Shown here: positions 1 through 8,006 of the stretch, in pieces
Numbering within the stretch: the first letter of the stretch is position 1
How the letters are laid out: each line of letters starts with the position of its first letter
Assembly (NCBI GenBank): GCA_025454925.1
Contig: JALONM010000012.1
Span: 1-59,559, forward strand
DNA: 59,559 bases
Reading direction: 5' to 3'
DNA from: Cytophagaceae bacterium
Lineage (GTDB): Bacteria > Bacteroidota > Bacteroidia > Cytophagales > Cytophagaceae
Program-made: the position numbers and the translations under genes
Notes under the pieces: model-generated
What the model was told of the DNA's origin: nothing
Database searches by the model: none
Seen by the model: the letters and a program-made list of their open reading frames with translations, nothing else

Positions 1-381
1 CCACTCCTGCGTACGGGTTTCTCCCCCTTGCCTGGCCAGTTCCACCCGTTTATGATGTTGCCTTCCCAATTGCATTGGCTTAGTCAACTGATACCATACC
101 TGGTGATTTTCTCTGGCGAAAGGCTTGGAAGGATCAGGCATAAACTGGCGATCCATCAATTGCAAAAACTGTTGATTCAACAACAGATTCGGCCTCATTC
201 TGGCACTTGCCAAATCCGCTTTGGTATACCCCAGCTTGATTTCTTCGGTCTTAATATCCGAATTATTGTTGGCAGCTTTCAGCAATGCGTCGCGCAGCGT
301 ATACGTTTGTCCAATTACCGTGCAGCATATCGAAAGAACCAAACAACGCAATAGCCAAAACCGACTCCAAGTAATCTTCAT
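1..381 (-). CDS. TolC-family outer membrane efflux protein, N-terminal part
   Basis: The gene runs off the left edge, so only its first 127 codons are present. It begins with ATG at 381 and a hydrophobic signal peptide ending near residue 25 (CCTVIGQ). After that comes YTLRDALLKAA, the usual opening of TolC-type outer membrane factors, followed by amphipathic helix with NSDIK and MRPNL. TolC proteins form the outer membrane channel of tripartite efflux or type I export systems. It starts 24 bases after the end of the S46 peptidase remnant on the same strand, so the two were probably co-transcribed. The partner pump genes would lie to the left, outside the window. The family call is fairly safe; the substrate is unknown. 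Confidence 0.8.
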   Translation of the reverse strand, partial: MKITWSRFWLLRCLVLSICCTVIGQTYTLRDALLKAANNNSDIKTEEIKLGYTKADLASARMRPNLLLNQQFLQLMDRQFMPDPSKPFARENHQVWYQLTKPMQLGRQHHKRVELARQGGETRTQEW

Positions 382-405
382 AATCGAAACTTTATTAACA
401 AAAGA

Positions 406-687
406 TTACTCTACTAATTTCATTTCCTTTACCAGATGGCCTGCGCCGGCATATTTATCTATCATAAACAATACATAGCGAATATCTACCGCTATGCAGC
501 GCTGCAAAGAAGGCTCAAAAATTATATCACCACTCATGGCTTCCCAGTTTCCATCAAAGGCTACTCCTATCAAATGACCCTCTCCGTTTATCACCGGACT
601 ACCGCTATTCCCGCCGGTTATATCGTTGGTAGTTATGAAACAAACCGGTACCGTTCCCTTTTCATTTACATATTTTCCGAAATCTTT
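406..687 (-). pseudogene. Detached C-terminus of the S46 peptidase (carries the catalytic serine)
   Basis: This segment continues in the same frame as the S46 gene after its TAA stop at 688-690. It reads [11 protein letters not shown], then the block [17 protein letters not shown], which holds the nucleophilic serine of S46 peptidases, then [12 protein letters not shown] and a normal family C-terminus. Compared with my recollection of the family, about 30 residues that normally join the DAVYY-type motif to KDFG are absent. The residue after AFD is glycine. In characterised S46 enzymes glycine at this position goes with DPP7-like hydrophobic P1 preference, and arginine with DPP11. The segment can only be made by readthrough or by internal initiation, and internal initiation would give an inactive fragment. 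Confidence 0.8.
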
Positions 688-2460
688 TTAGTGAATGGCA
701 TCGCCAGGATAAATATCCTGAACGGAACCATATGTTAATCTCATTGTAAAATTAGCATCCGGATATAATTTCGCATCCTTTTTCATTTCCAGAATTGCAG
801 ACAGATAGAGGTTATTGGCCTCATCGATTTTCGAACGAGCTCCAGCAAACTGGGCTCCTTGCTTTTGTCTGAAGCCAAACAACACAGAAGTCATTACTTT
901 AAAAAGGGGGTCATTCGCAAGCACCTTGGAGGTGGGCGCCGCCAGGAAGGCATCAAAGCGAGCTCTATCGGTAAAAATCGAACGTGCGAATGCTTTGGAG
1001 GCATAAGCATTAAAATTACCTTTGTACTTTTTATTGATTTCACCAATGATGGAAGGATGTTGTTTTTCTTCTATATCTTTTTTTAACATGGCGAACAATT
1101 CCGCAAAAACCCTCTCATCAACAGGGCGATAATAATCTTTAAAATGTTCGTTGCCCTTTTCTTTCAAGTCCTGTATGGCAGTTTGCAACAGCTCGCCTTG
1201 TTGTTTGGCATTCAGCACACCATACAACTCCATAGAGCGATATGCCAGCAATACCGCTTCAACAGCGAATGCCCCCTCTTCGAGGTATACATAGGATTTA
1301 TTTACTTTTCGTAAACTTTCGTAGCCCGATGTAAGGTCGGCCAGCACAGTACCATACTTTTTCTTACGAGCTTCATCGGCCTCTACCCAAGCCATAAACT
1401 GGCGTTCTTCTTCGATCTTTCGATCTACCACTTTCAGTCGGCGAAGCCCTTGATTCTGGCCGATAAAATATTTCCAATAATTGGACACATGTGCATATTT
1501 ACCCGCATATTTAATTTTCACTTCAGGATCTGCATCCATAAATTCTTTCATGACAGCCAAACGCTTTTCACGCAATTTTACACGGGAAGGATTACTTTGC
1601 TCCAGGGCCAATTTGACTGCTTCGGAAGTCATGTAACGATCAGTGCCACCGGGGTAGCCCATCACCATAGCAAAGTCATTCTTTTTAACGCCTTTCAACG
1701 AGATCGGGAAAAAGAATTTAGATTTTAGCGGAATATTATTTTCGGAGTATTCTGCGGGTTTTCCATCTGGACCGGTATAAATTCTAAACATGGAAAAATC
1801 TCCGGTATGACGTGGCCACATCCAATTATCGGTATCGCCCCCAAACTTTCCTACTGCAGAAGGAGGAGCTCCCACCAATCGGATATCTTTATAGGTTTCA
1901 TATACTAACAAGTAATAATGATTGCCTTCGAAGAAAGGTTTTACTTCGGCATTGTAATGCGTACCCTCTTCCGCTTTTTTTTCCAGTTCTTCGATTCGTT
2001 TTTCGATTTCTTCATCTCGTTGACCGGGAGTCATTTTAGAATCCAACCCTCCTAAAACCGACATGGTCACATCTTCAATTCGCACCAAAAATGCTGCAAT
2101 CAGACCTGGTGTATGCTTTTCTTCTTTGCGAGACATAGCCCAAAATCCGTTGGTGAGAAAATCATTCTGGACTGAGCTATGAAATTGAATGGCATCAAAG
2201 CCACAATGATGATTGGTCAAGATCAGACCATCCGGAGAAATAATTTCTCCGGAACAAAAATTCCCAAAATTCACCACCCCATCTTTCAAACTAGATTGAT
2301 TGATGCTGTATATCTGTTCGGCTGAAAGTTTTAAACCCATCCGCTGCATATCGCCTTCGTTCAACTTTTTCAACATATGAGGCAACCACATGCCTTCGTC
2401 GGCAATACTCAGAAAAGGAAGCAGGAAGCTTAGAACAAAAATCAGAATTCGCTTTGACAT
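688..2460 (-). CDS. S46 family dipeptidyl-peptidase, truncated before the catalytic serine
   Basis: S46 enzymes (DPP7/DPP11 type) are periplasmic serine exopeptidases that release dipeptides. The chosen ATG at 2460 gives a clean signal peptide (MSKRILIFVLSFLLP...) ending near residue 20; a longer reading from 2505 has no signal peptide at its start. The catalytic histidine lies in TNHHCG at residues 83-86. The conserved block DTDNWMWPRHTGDF is near residues 209-222 and contains the candidate triad aspartate. The frame stops with TAA right after GDAIH. The serine motif GGNSGSP lies beyond the stop in the same frame, so the 590-residue product lacks its nucleophile. Intact relatives are about 700-720 residues long. 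It is most likely a recent pseudogene, or else an assembly fault. Confidence 0.85.
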   Translation of the reverse strand: MSKRILIFVLSFLLPFLSIADEGMWLPHMLKKLNEGDMQRMGLKLSAEQIYSINQSSLKDGVVNFGNFCSGEIISPDGLILTNHHCGFDAIQFHSSVQNDFLTNGFWAMSRKEEKHTPGLIAAFLVRIEDVTMSVLGGLDSKMTPGQRDEEIEKRIEELEKKAEEGTHYNAEVKPFFEGNHYYLLVYETYKDIRLVGAPPSAVGKFGGDTDNWMWPRHTGDFSMFRIYTGPDGKPAEYSENNIPLKSKFFFPISLKGVKKNDFAMVMGYPGGTDRYMTSEAVKLALEQSNPSRVKLREKRLAVMKEFMDADPEVKIKYAGKYAHVSNYWKYFIGQNQGLRRLKVVDRKIEEERQFMAWVEADEARKKKYGTVLADLTSGYESLRKVNKSYVYLEEGAFAVEAVLLAYRSMELYGVLNAKQQGELLQTAIQDLKEKGNEHFKDYYRPVDERVFAELFAMLKKDIEEKQHPSIIGEINKKYKGNFNAYASKAFARSIFTDRARFDAFLAAPTSKVLANDPLFKVMTSVLFGFRQKQGAQFAGARSKIDEANNLYLSAILEMKKDAKLYPDANFTMRLTYGSVQDIYPGDAIH

Positions 2461-2701
2461 AAAATTACATTTCAAACTATGAAAATATGAGGCGGAGTTA
2501 AGCACCGCGTGATCTCGAAAATGCTCTGTTCGAAATTCATCGCAAAAAGTTTCAGGCTATCTGGTATTTTTCGGAACAAAATCCGGTATTGACAAAAATG
2601 ATCACAACCGAATGCCATGAAAAACAAAACAACGACCTCAAGGGAAATTTAAATTAAATTTTAGAAATGACAAACATTCCAGGTATTTAGAAACAATGAG
2701 T

Positions 2702-2965
2702 TTATGGAACGGGGTCATAACCATGGCCGCCACCCGGCCGACAGCGGCTGATGCGACGAATACCCAGCCATACTCCTTTCCATGGACCGTGCTTTTGGAT
2801 GGCTTGCGCCGTGTATTCTGAACATGTAGGCGTAAACCGGCAGGCATTGGGAAATAAAGGAGACAAAAGTATCTGATACAACCTTACGGGCATTACCAAA
2901 AGTGCTTTCAGCACGCCTTGAAGGCTTACTGGCTCTGGTGGTTCGCTGGGCTTTTTCTGGCACAT
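2702..2965 (-). CDS. yidD: YidD-type membrane protein insertion efficiency factor
   Basis: YidD is a small inner-membrane-associated protein that helps YidC/Sec insert membrane proteins. The 87 residues show the family core: [20 protein letters not shown], then TPTCSEY, then HGPWKG, and a C-terminal [17 protein letters not shown]. The conserved cysteines of NACRF, PTCS and SRCRP are all present. The N-terminus has a short charged stretch ([11 protein letters not shown]) before the amphipathic helix. It begins 13 bases after the GlmU-like gene and is probably transcribed with it. In many bacteria yidD sits by rpmH/rnpA, so the linkage here is different. The call is secure. Confidence 0.93.
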   Translation of the reverse strand: MCQKKPSEPPEPVSLQGVLKALLVMPVRLYQILLSPLFPNACRFTPTCSEYTAQAIQKHGPWKGVWLGIRRISRCRPGGGHGYDPVP

Positions 2966-2978
2966 AAGTTAGCTCTAC

Positions 2979-4121
2979 TTATCGAACTTCGAGTTGATAG
3001 ACTTGCCACAAAATTCTCTTCTCGATTTCTGTCAGTTCCAGGTTGCGGCGCGCCATCATGCGACCGGCAATTTCATAAGCCTTGTCAAGTTGGAACGTCG
3101 TAAGATTTTCAATATCCCCCCAGGAAAAAGAGGGAATAAACTTGGGAGAATATTTCACGCCAAAAACATTTGCATTAACGCCTACCACCGTGCCTGAATC
3201 GAACATGATGTTGATTCCGCATTTGGAGTGGTCTCCCATCACCAGGCCACAAAATTGCAATCCGCTGTCAATAAGCTGATGGTCGGGATAAGAATAGACC
3301 TTAATGTTGGAATAGTTATTTTTAAGATTCGAAGTATTGGAGTCGGCACCTAAATTGCACCATTCGCCGATCACGGAATTACCCATAAATCCTTCGTGTG
3401 CCTTATTGCTGTAGCCGAATAAAATAGAATTACTTACCTCGCCCCCTACTTTGCAATAGGGGCCAATGGTATTGTCGCCACGCATTTTACCACCCATGTT
3501 TACTACGGCATGTTCGCCCAATGCAAAAGGTCCTTTGATGATGGCTCCTTCCTGCACCTCTGAATTCGCTCCCAAATAGATCGGACCGTCTTCGGCATTT
3601 AAAATGGCCGCGCGTATCTTCACTCCTGGCTCCACAAAAATCTGATGTTCGGCATAGGTACGTGTATGTACGTCTTGAATACCGGCAGACTTGCGCCCTT
3701 GGGTAAGCAGATTAAAATCATTTCTGATTTCGGCACCGTTATTTCTGAAAAGATCCCAATTGCGTTGAAGCACCAATACTGGCTCTTCCCACACATGCTC
3801 CTGATCGGCCGATTGGCGATAGGCCAAAACTTGTCCTTTACTGCTAATAAAATGTCCGGGCTGAAGCTGTTTAACCGCCGCAGCCAAGGCATCGGTAGGA
3901 CATACACAAGCATTGATAAATAGGGTATCTTCTGTGAGTACAAGAGGGAACTTCTCTTGGAGATAATCTTCGGTTTTATAGGAGAGTCTTAGCCCCAGGC
4001 GTTTTTCCCATTTCTCTACAATCCGCAAAATTCCAATGCGCATATCAGCCAAAGGCCTGGTAAAGGACAAAGGCAAAAAATTAGCCCTTACTTGCGGAGG
4101 ATCGTATATGACAACGTTCAC
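2979..4121 (-). CDS. GlmU-like putative sugar nucleotidyltransferase with left-handed beta-helix
   Basis: The N-terminal third resembles a degenerate nucleotidyltransferase (NVVIYDPP, LPLSFTRPLADMRIGILR, EKWEKRLG). The C-terminal half shows hexapeptide repeats typical of a left-handed beta-helix (residues about 170-330: IYLGANSEVQEGAIIKGPF, GEHAVVNMGG, GDNTIGPYCKVGGEVSNS). Bacteroidota commonly carry such a protein beside true GlmU. Substrate and reaction are unproven. I chose GTG at 4121, which gives MNVVIYDPP. The longer GTG start at 4175 lies inside the terminator hairpin of rpmE and is unlikely. It sits downstream of rpmE and upstream of yidD on the same strand. Confidence 0.8.
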   Translation of the reverse strand: MNVVIYDPPQVRANFLPLSFTRPLADMRIGILRIVEKWEKRLGLRLSYKTEDYLQEKFPLVLTEDTLFINACVCPTDALAAAVKQLQPGHFISSKGQVLAYRQSADQEHVWEEPVLVLQRNWDLFRNNGAEIRNDFNLLTQGRKSAGIQDVHTRTYAEHQIFVEPGVKIRAAILNAEDGPIYLGANSEVQEGAIIKGPFALGEHAVVNMGGKMRGDNTIGPYCKVGGEVSNSILFGYSNKAHEGFMGNSVIGEWCNLGADSNTSNLKNNYSNIKVYSYPDHQLIDSGLQFCGLVMGDHSKCGINIMFDSGTVVGVNANVFGVKYSPKFIPSFSWGDIENLTTFQLDKAYEIAGRMMARRNLELTEIEKRILWQVYQLEVR

Positions 4122-4155
4122 AAAATTAGATTTCAGAATTACTAGGCGTAAATAC

Positions 4156-4188
4156 AAAAATCCCACGTTGCGCACAACATGGGATTTT
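4156..4188 (-). terminator. Rho-independent terminator after rpmE
   Basis: Read on the minus strand, AAAATCCCATGTTG and CAACGTGGGATTTTT form a 14-bp stem with one mismatch around a four-base loop, followed by a T run. It begins 24 bases after the rpmE stop codon. Confidence 0.8.
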
Positions 4189-4211
4189 GAATATCGATAA
4201 AAATAAAGAAA

Positions 4212-4457
4212 TTATTTTTTTGCGTATTTCTTCTGGAATTTCTCCACGCGACCAGCGGTGTCCAAGAACATCTTCTTACCTGTATAGAATGGGTGCGAAG
4301 CGGAACTAACCTCGATACGAACCAATGGATAGCTTTTTCCATCTTCCCAAGTAGTAGTATCTTTGGTATCCATGGTAGAGCGTGTTAAAAAACGGAAACC
4401 GCTTGAAGTATCTTCGAAAACAACTTCACGATAGTTAGGATGGATTCCTTGTTTCAT
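4212..4457 (-). CDS. rpmE2: Type B 50S ribosomal protein L31
   Basis: The 81-residue protein opens [16 protein letters not shown] and carries [24 protein letters not shown] and [13 protein letters not shown], all standard for L31. It has no cysteine, which marks the zinc-free type B form. L31 sits at the subunit interface of the 70S ribosome. It has its own promoter (4527-4558) and terminator (4156-4188), so it is transcribed as a single gene. The 5' leader is about 60 bases long. Confidence 0.97.
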   Translation of the reverse strand: MKQGIHPNYREVVFEDTSSGFRFLTRSTMDTKDTTTWEDGKSYPLVRIEVSSASHPFYTGKKMFLDTAGRVEKFQKKYAKK

Positions 4458-4526
4458 CGTCTGTATTTTTTATAATTAAATGATTCTGTTTTATTTCATG
4501 GAGATATACTACTCCACAAAGGACTG

Positions 4527-4558
4527 CAAAGATAGAAGTATTGATTCAAAATAACAAA
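4527..4558 (-). promoter_or_regulatory. Bacteroidota-type promoter of rpmE
   Basis: On the minus strand TTTG (4555-4558) is followed after 20 bases by TATCTTTG (4527-4534). This matches the -33 / -7 pattern TTG-N20-TAnnTTTG recognised by the Bacteroidota primary sigma factor. Initiation near 4520 would leave a leader of about 60 bases before the rpmE ATG. Confidence 0.7.
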
Positions 4559-4725
4559 TAGACTATACAGATATATAAAAGTTCTTCCAACTGACACATA
4601 AAAATCTGTTAAACAAATAATTACATCTTTATGGCAAAACATTTTCCTACAATAAAATGAATCATTAAGAGGTCAATTATACATTTTCCCATATTTTTAC
4701 GTTTAATCCAAATATAAACCTAGGG

Positions 4726-4747
4726 TCTTGCCGTCTTTGGGGCAAGA
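4726..4747 (+). other. Short inverted repeat just before the glycosyltransferase start
   Basis: TCTTGCC (4726-4732) and GGCAAGA (4741-4747) form a perfect 7-bp stem with an 8-base loop. It ends 3 bases before the first ATG of the glycosyltransferase, where it could hide the start region in mRNA. No T run follows, so it is not a terminator. Confidence 0.4.
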
Positions 4748-4750
4748 TTG

Positions 4751-6706
4751 ATGATATACATGATTAAGCTTTCCGTTGTCATTGTCAACTACAATGTAAG
4801 TCACTTTTTAGAGCAATGCCTGGTGTCTGTTTTTCAGGCCCTGAAAGAAGTGCCTTCTGAAGTATTCGTAGTAGATAATAATTCTGTAGACGGATCGGAT
4901 GAAATGGTGAGAAGTCGATTCCCACAGGCTCGTCTGATAGCCAATCAGGAAAACCTGGGCTTTTCCAAAGCAAACAATCAAGCAATTCGTCTTGCCAAAG
5001 GGGAATATGTTTTATTATTAAATCCGGATACCATTGTCGAAGAAGACACCTTCGTCAAGTGTATCGATTTCATGGACACCCATCCTCAGGCGGGTGCACT
5101 GGGCGTTAAAATGTTGGATGGAAGTGGCAATTTTTTACCAGAATCCAAACGAGGATTGCCCACTCCTTGGGTTGCCTTTTATAAAATATTCGGCCTTTCG
5201 GCATTATTCCCCAAATCAAAAAAATTTGGAGGCTACCATTTAGGATACTTGCATCCAAACCAAACCCATGAAGTGACGATACTATCCGGGGCCTATATGT
5301 TTATGCGAAAAGGTGCATTAGACAAATCCGGATTGCTTGACGAAACTTTTTTTATGTACGGCGAAGACATTGACCTCTCCTACCGGATCATCAAAGAAGG
5401 TTATAAAAATTATTACTTCCCCGAAACACGGATCATTCATTATAAAGGCGAAAGCACACGAAAGTCGAGTGTGAATTATGTTTTTGTATTTTACAAAGCC
5501 ATGATCATTTTCGCCAAAAAGCATTTTTCCCAACGGCATGCCGGCATCTTCTCTCTCTTGATTAATCTGGCCATATACCTGCGGGCCAGTATGTCTTTAG
5601 CGGCAAGAGTGGTCAAAGCGCTTACGTTGCCGGCAATCGATGCCGTAACCATTTACAGCGGATATTATTTCCTGAAAAATTTCTGGGTAAACACCTTTAA
5701 GCATTCGATTCAATACCCAAGCGAATACATGCTATTGGTGGCACCTTCCTACTTGTTGATCTGGCTGGGAAGTGTCTACCTGAATTCAGGATACAGTTGG
5801 CCGGTGCGTGGCCGCCGCATCATTCGAGGGATTCTGTTCGGAACGGTAATCATTTCTGTGATGAGTAATTTCATGGAAGAATACCGTTTCTCCAAAGCGT
5901 TGATTATTCTGGGAACGGGATGGTCCATTGTTGCAATGTTTGGCATCCGCTCCATCTGGAATCTGATCCGGTACAAAACTATCCGGTTTAGTTCTTCAAG
6001 GGTAAAAACGGTTTTGATAATCGGAAAGTCGGAAGAGAGCAACCGTATTATTCAATTGTTGCGCAGTCAATACAACAACAACCTGATAGTGGCCGGCTAT
6101 ATGCACCCAGAGCAGCGCATCCTCTCCGATCCCGCATGCTTGGGCGATACCAGCAAGATGCAGGAAATCATTGACGTATTCCGAGTAGACGAACTAATAT
6201 TCTGTTCCAGGGATGTTTCGGCTCAATACATCATCAATTGCATGACTGACGTATTTAGACGGGCCGTTGAATTTAAAATTGTATCCGATGGAAGCGATTA
6301 TGTGGTAGGTTCTACTTCTAAAAACAAGCAAGGCGATTTTTACTCCCTCAGCATCCAATTGGGTATCATCAACGAAGAAAATATTCGCAACAAGCGATTG
6401 CTCGACGTAGGGGTAGCTTTGCTATTGCTTCCCTTATCGCCTATCCTGGCTCCATGCATGAAAAATCCAGGCCGCTATCTTTGGAACCTACTTCAAGTAT
6501 TAGCCGGCAAATACAGCTGGGTAGGCTATTCCCGCGATATTCAGATTAAATTGCCCAAAATCCGGAAAGGCATTTTATCTCCTTCGGAAAGCAACGATCA
6601 GAAAGAAATCAATCAATTAAACTTCCGCTACGCACGCGACTATAGTCCTTACTGGGACCTGAAAATCATTATTCATTCCTTCCGCCAACTCGGAAGAAAT
6701 GAATAA
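4751..6706 (+). CDS. GT2 glycosyltransferase fused to a glycosylphosphotransferase-like membrane/Rossmann module
   Basis: Residues about 5-235 form a GT-A family 2 glycosyltransferase of the rhamnosyltransferase kind: SVVIVNYNV, VVDNNSVDGS, NPDTIVEE and FFMYGEDIDLSYR. Next come several membrane segments, then a Rossmann-like part (KTVLIIGKSEESNR). The C-terminus (NKRLLDVGVALLLLPLSPIL ... VLAGKYSWVGYS) resembles the ends of a polyprenyl-phosphate sugar-1-phosphate transferase but lacks its catalytic central stretch. It looks like GT2 joined to a decayed or regulatory WcaJ-type region. The start may be ATG 4751 or 4760; the second gives the usual MIKLSVVIVNYN. No other polysaccharide genes adjoin it. 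The acceptor is unknown. Confidence 0.8.
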   Translation: MIYMIKLSVVIVNYNVSHFLEQCLVSVFQALKEVPSEVFVVDNNSVDGSDEMVRSRFPQARLIANQENLGFSKANNQAIRLAKGEYVLLLNPDTIVEEDTFVKCIDFMDTHPQAGALGVKMLDGSGNFLPESKRGLPTPWVAFYKIFGLSALFPKSKKFGGYHLGYLHPNQTHEVTILSGAYMFMRKGALDKSGLLDETFFMYGEDIDLSYRIIKEGYKNYYFPETRIIHYKGESTRKSSVNYVFVFYKAMIIFAKKHFSQRHAGIFSLLINLAIYLRASMSLAARVVKALTLPAIDAVTIYSGYYFLKNFWVNTFKHSIQYPSEYMLLVAPSYLLIWLGSVYLNSGYSWPVRGRRIIRGILFGTVIISVMSNFMEEYRFSKALIILGTGWSIVAMFGIRSIWNLIRYKTIRFSSSRVKTVLIIGKSEESNRIIQLLRSQYNNNLIVAGYMHPEQRILSDPACLGDTSKMQEIIDVFRVDELIFCSRDVSAQYIINCMTDVFRRAVEFKIVSDGSDYVVGSTSKNKQGDFYSLSIQLGIINEENIRNKRLLDVGVALLLLPLSPILAPCMKNPGRYLWNLLQVLAGKYSWVGYSRDIQIKLPKIRKGILSPSESNDQKEINQLNFRYARDYSPYWDLKIIIHSFRQLGRNE

Positions 6707-6717
6707 TAGCAATACCC

Positions 6718-7131
6718 TTAAAAATTAAACTGAATTTCTTGCCGAATATCGGGATGCAAACTTAAAGCGACCGGGCAGGTATGTGCAGCTCTTTTTAATA
6801 CCTCCTTTTGTTTTTCGGAAAGCGATGCCACTTTACCCTCGGGCAGATGAAAATGCACTGCTATGGATGCAATGCGGCGTGGATCCGCAGCCATTACCTT
6901 AGTAATTTCTGCACGCAGTCCTACCAGGTCTAGTTGCTCTCTTCTGGCTACTATACCCATAATGGTCATCATACACGCGCTTAAGGAAGCACACACCAGA
7001 TCTGTAGGGGAAAACGCTTCGCCTTTGCCTTGATTATCCAAGGGCGCATCCGTCAGGATGGTTGTACCGGAAGACAAGTGTGTCGCTTGGCTGCGCAATT
7101 CTCCCAGATATTCTGAAGTCATTTGATGCAT
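6718..7131 (-). CDS. OsmC family peroxiredoxin-like protein
   Basis: OsmC/Ohr proteins reduce organic hydroperoxides with two conserved cysteines. Both are visible: LSACMM near residue 55 and AHTCPVALSLHPDI near residue 118. The stretch FSPTDLVCASLSAC is characteristic. I chose ATG at 7131, which gives 137 residues beginning MHQMTSEYLGELRS, a normal OsmC opening. The longer reading from 7245 would overlap the divergent gene and adds no recognisable sequence. It is convergent with the glycosyltransferase gene, 11 bases apart, and divergent from the barrel gene at 7183. OsmC rather than Ohr is likely from the general pattern, but the exact peroxide substrate is not known. Confidence 0.88.
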   Translation of the reverse strand: MHQMTSEYLGELRSQATHLSSGTTILTDAPLDNQGKGEAFSPTDLVCASLSACMMTIMGIVARREQLDLVGLRAEITKVMAADPRRIASIAVHFHLPEGKVASLSEKQKEVLKRAAHTCPVALSLHPDIRQEIQFNF

Positions 7132-7182
7132 AATCTTTTTTTTGACAAAGCAATTTATGTAATTTACCAACATTATATGTAT

Positions 7183-7911
7183 ATGAAGCGATTGGCTTGT
7201 TTGTTTCTCTTGCTGCCTGGTGCCTGGCTTTGGTGTCAGACGCAAGAGTATGGAATTGATTATTCAGAAGAATATTTGTTAGGGGCTAACCTCAACAGCA
7301 ATGCCGGATTAATCGGAGGAGGATTTTTCAGGTATTCGAAACAAATCAGCTCTAAGAGATTGCACGGGTTTTCATTGGAAATAGTAAATGTGAAACATCC
7401 AAAAGAAGTTCGCCAAAGCAACCAGGTATCAGGTAATTTATATATTCTTGGTAAACGGAATTATCTATTTTCCATACGTCCCAGCTATTGTCAGGAGTTT
7501 CTTTTTTTTAGTAAAGCAAAAGAAGATGGCATTCAAATCGATGGCATTATTGGACTGGGACCCTCGATCGGCATTGTGAAGCCCTACTACATAGAATACG
7601 ATTACATCACCAGCACACGCGTGGAAGCTTATGACCCAGCCATTCACAAAGATAATTTCAGAATACTGGGCTCCGGAGGAATGTTTACAGGCTTCGGCAA
7701 CAGCACTTTGGCGGGAGGCTTGCATTTTAAAGCCGGTGTTTCCTTTGAATATGGATCTTTTTCCAATGGTGTTACCGGAGTTGAGGCCGGATGGATGTTG
7801 GAAGCCTATAACCGTAAAATCCCCATTCTGGATATATTTGATGGCCTGGAAACGTTTAATCGCAGAGTTTTCTCCTCGGTGTACCTGAACATTTATTTCG
7901 GAGCCCGCTAG
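7183..7911 (+). CDS. Small outer-membrane beta-barrel-like protein, function unknown
   Basis: I do not recognise a named family. The 242-residue protein starts with a signal peptide (MKRLACLFLLLPGAWLWCQTQ). The rest alternates short hydrophobic stretches with glycine turns (GLIGGGFFRYS, LAGGLHFKAGVSFEYGSF) and ends ...VYLNIYFGAR. A terminal aromatic beta strand like this suggests insertion in the outer membrane. The start at ATG 7183 fits the signal peptide; ATG 7177 is also possible. The OsmC gene is divergent with 51 bases between the two starts, so they share a control region. The next gene on the strand begins 95 bases later behind its own -7 box. Confidence 0.6.
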   Translation: MKRLACLFLLLPGAWLWCQTQEYGIDYSEEYLLGANLNSNAGLIGGGFFRYSKQISSKRLHGFSLEIVNVKHPKEVRQSNQVSGNLYILGKRNYLFSIRPSYCQEFLFFSKAKEDGIQIDGIIGLGPSIGIVKPYYIEYDYITSTRVEAYDPAIHKDNFRILGSGGMFTGFGNSTLAGGLHFKAGVSFEYGSFSNGVTGVEAGWMLEAYNRKIPILDIFDGLETFNRRVFSSVYLNIYFGAR

Positions 7912-7979
7912 CATCTCCCTAAAATTTTACGATTTTGGTTGCATCCCATAAATCTCTTTATTTATTTGTGGATAAATCG

Positions 7980-7987
7980 TAGATTTG
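7980..7987 (+). promoter_or_regulatory. Candidate -7 element for the thioredoxin-fold gene
   Basis: TAGATTTG matches the Bacteroidota -7 consensus TAnnTTTG and lies 20 bases before the GTG start at 8007. I did not find a well-spaced TTG -33 partner, so this is a tentative call. Confidence 0.4.
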
Positions 7988-8006
7988 AGTATAAGCATTT
8001 GGGAAC

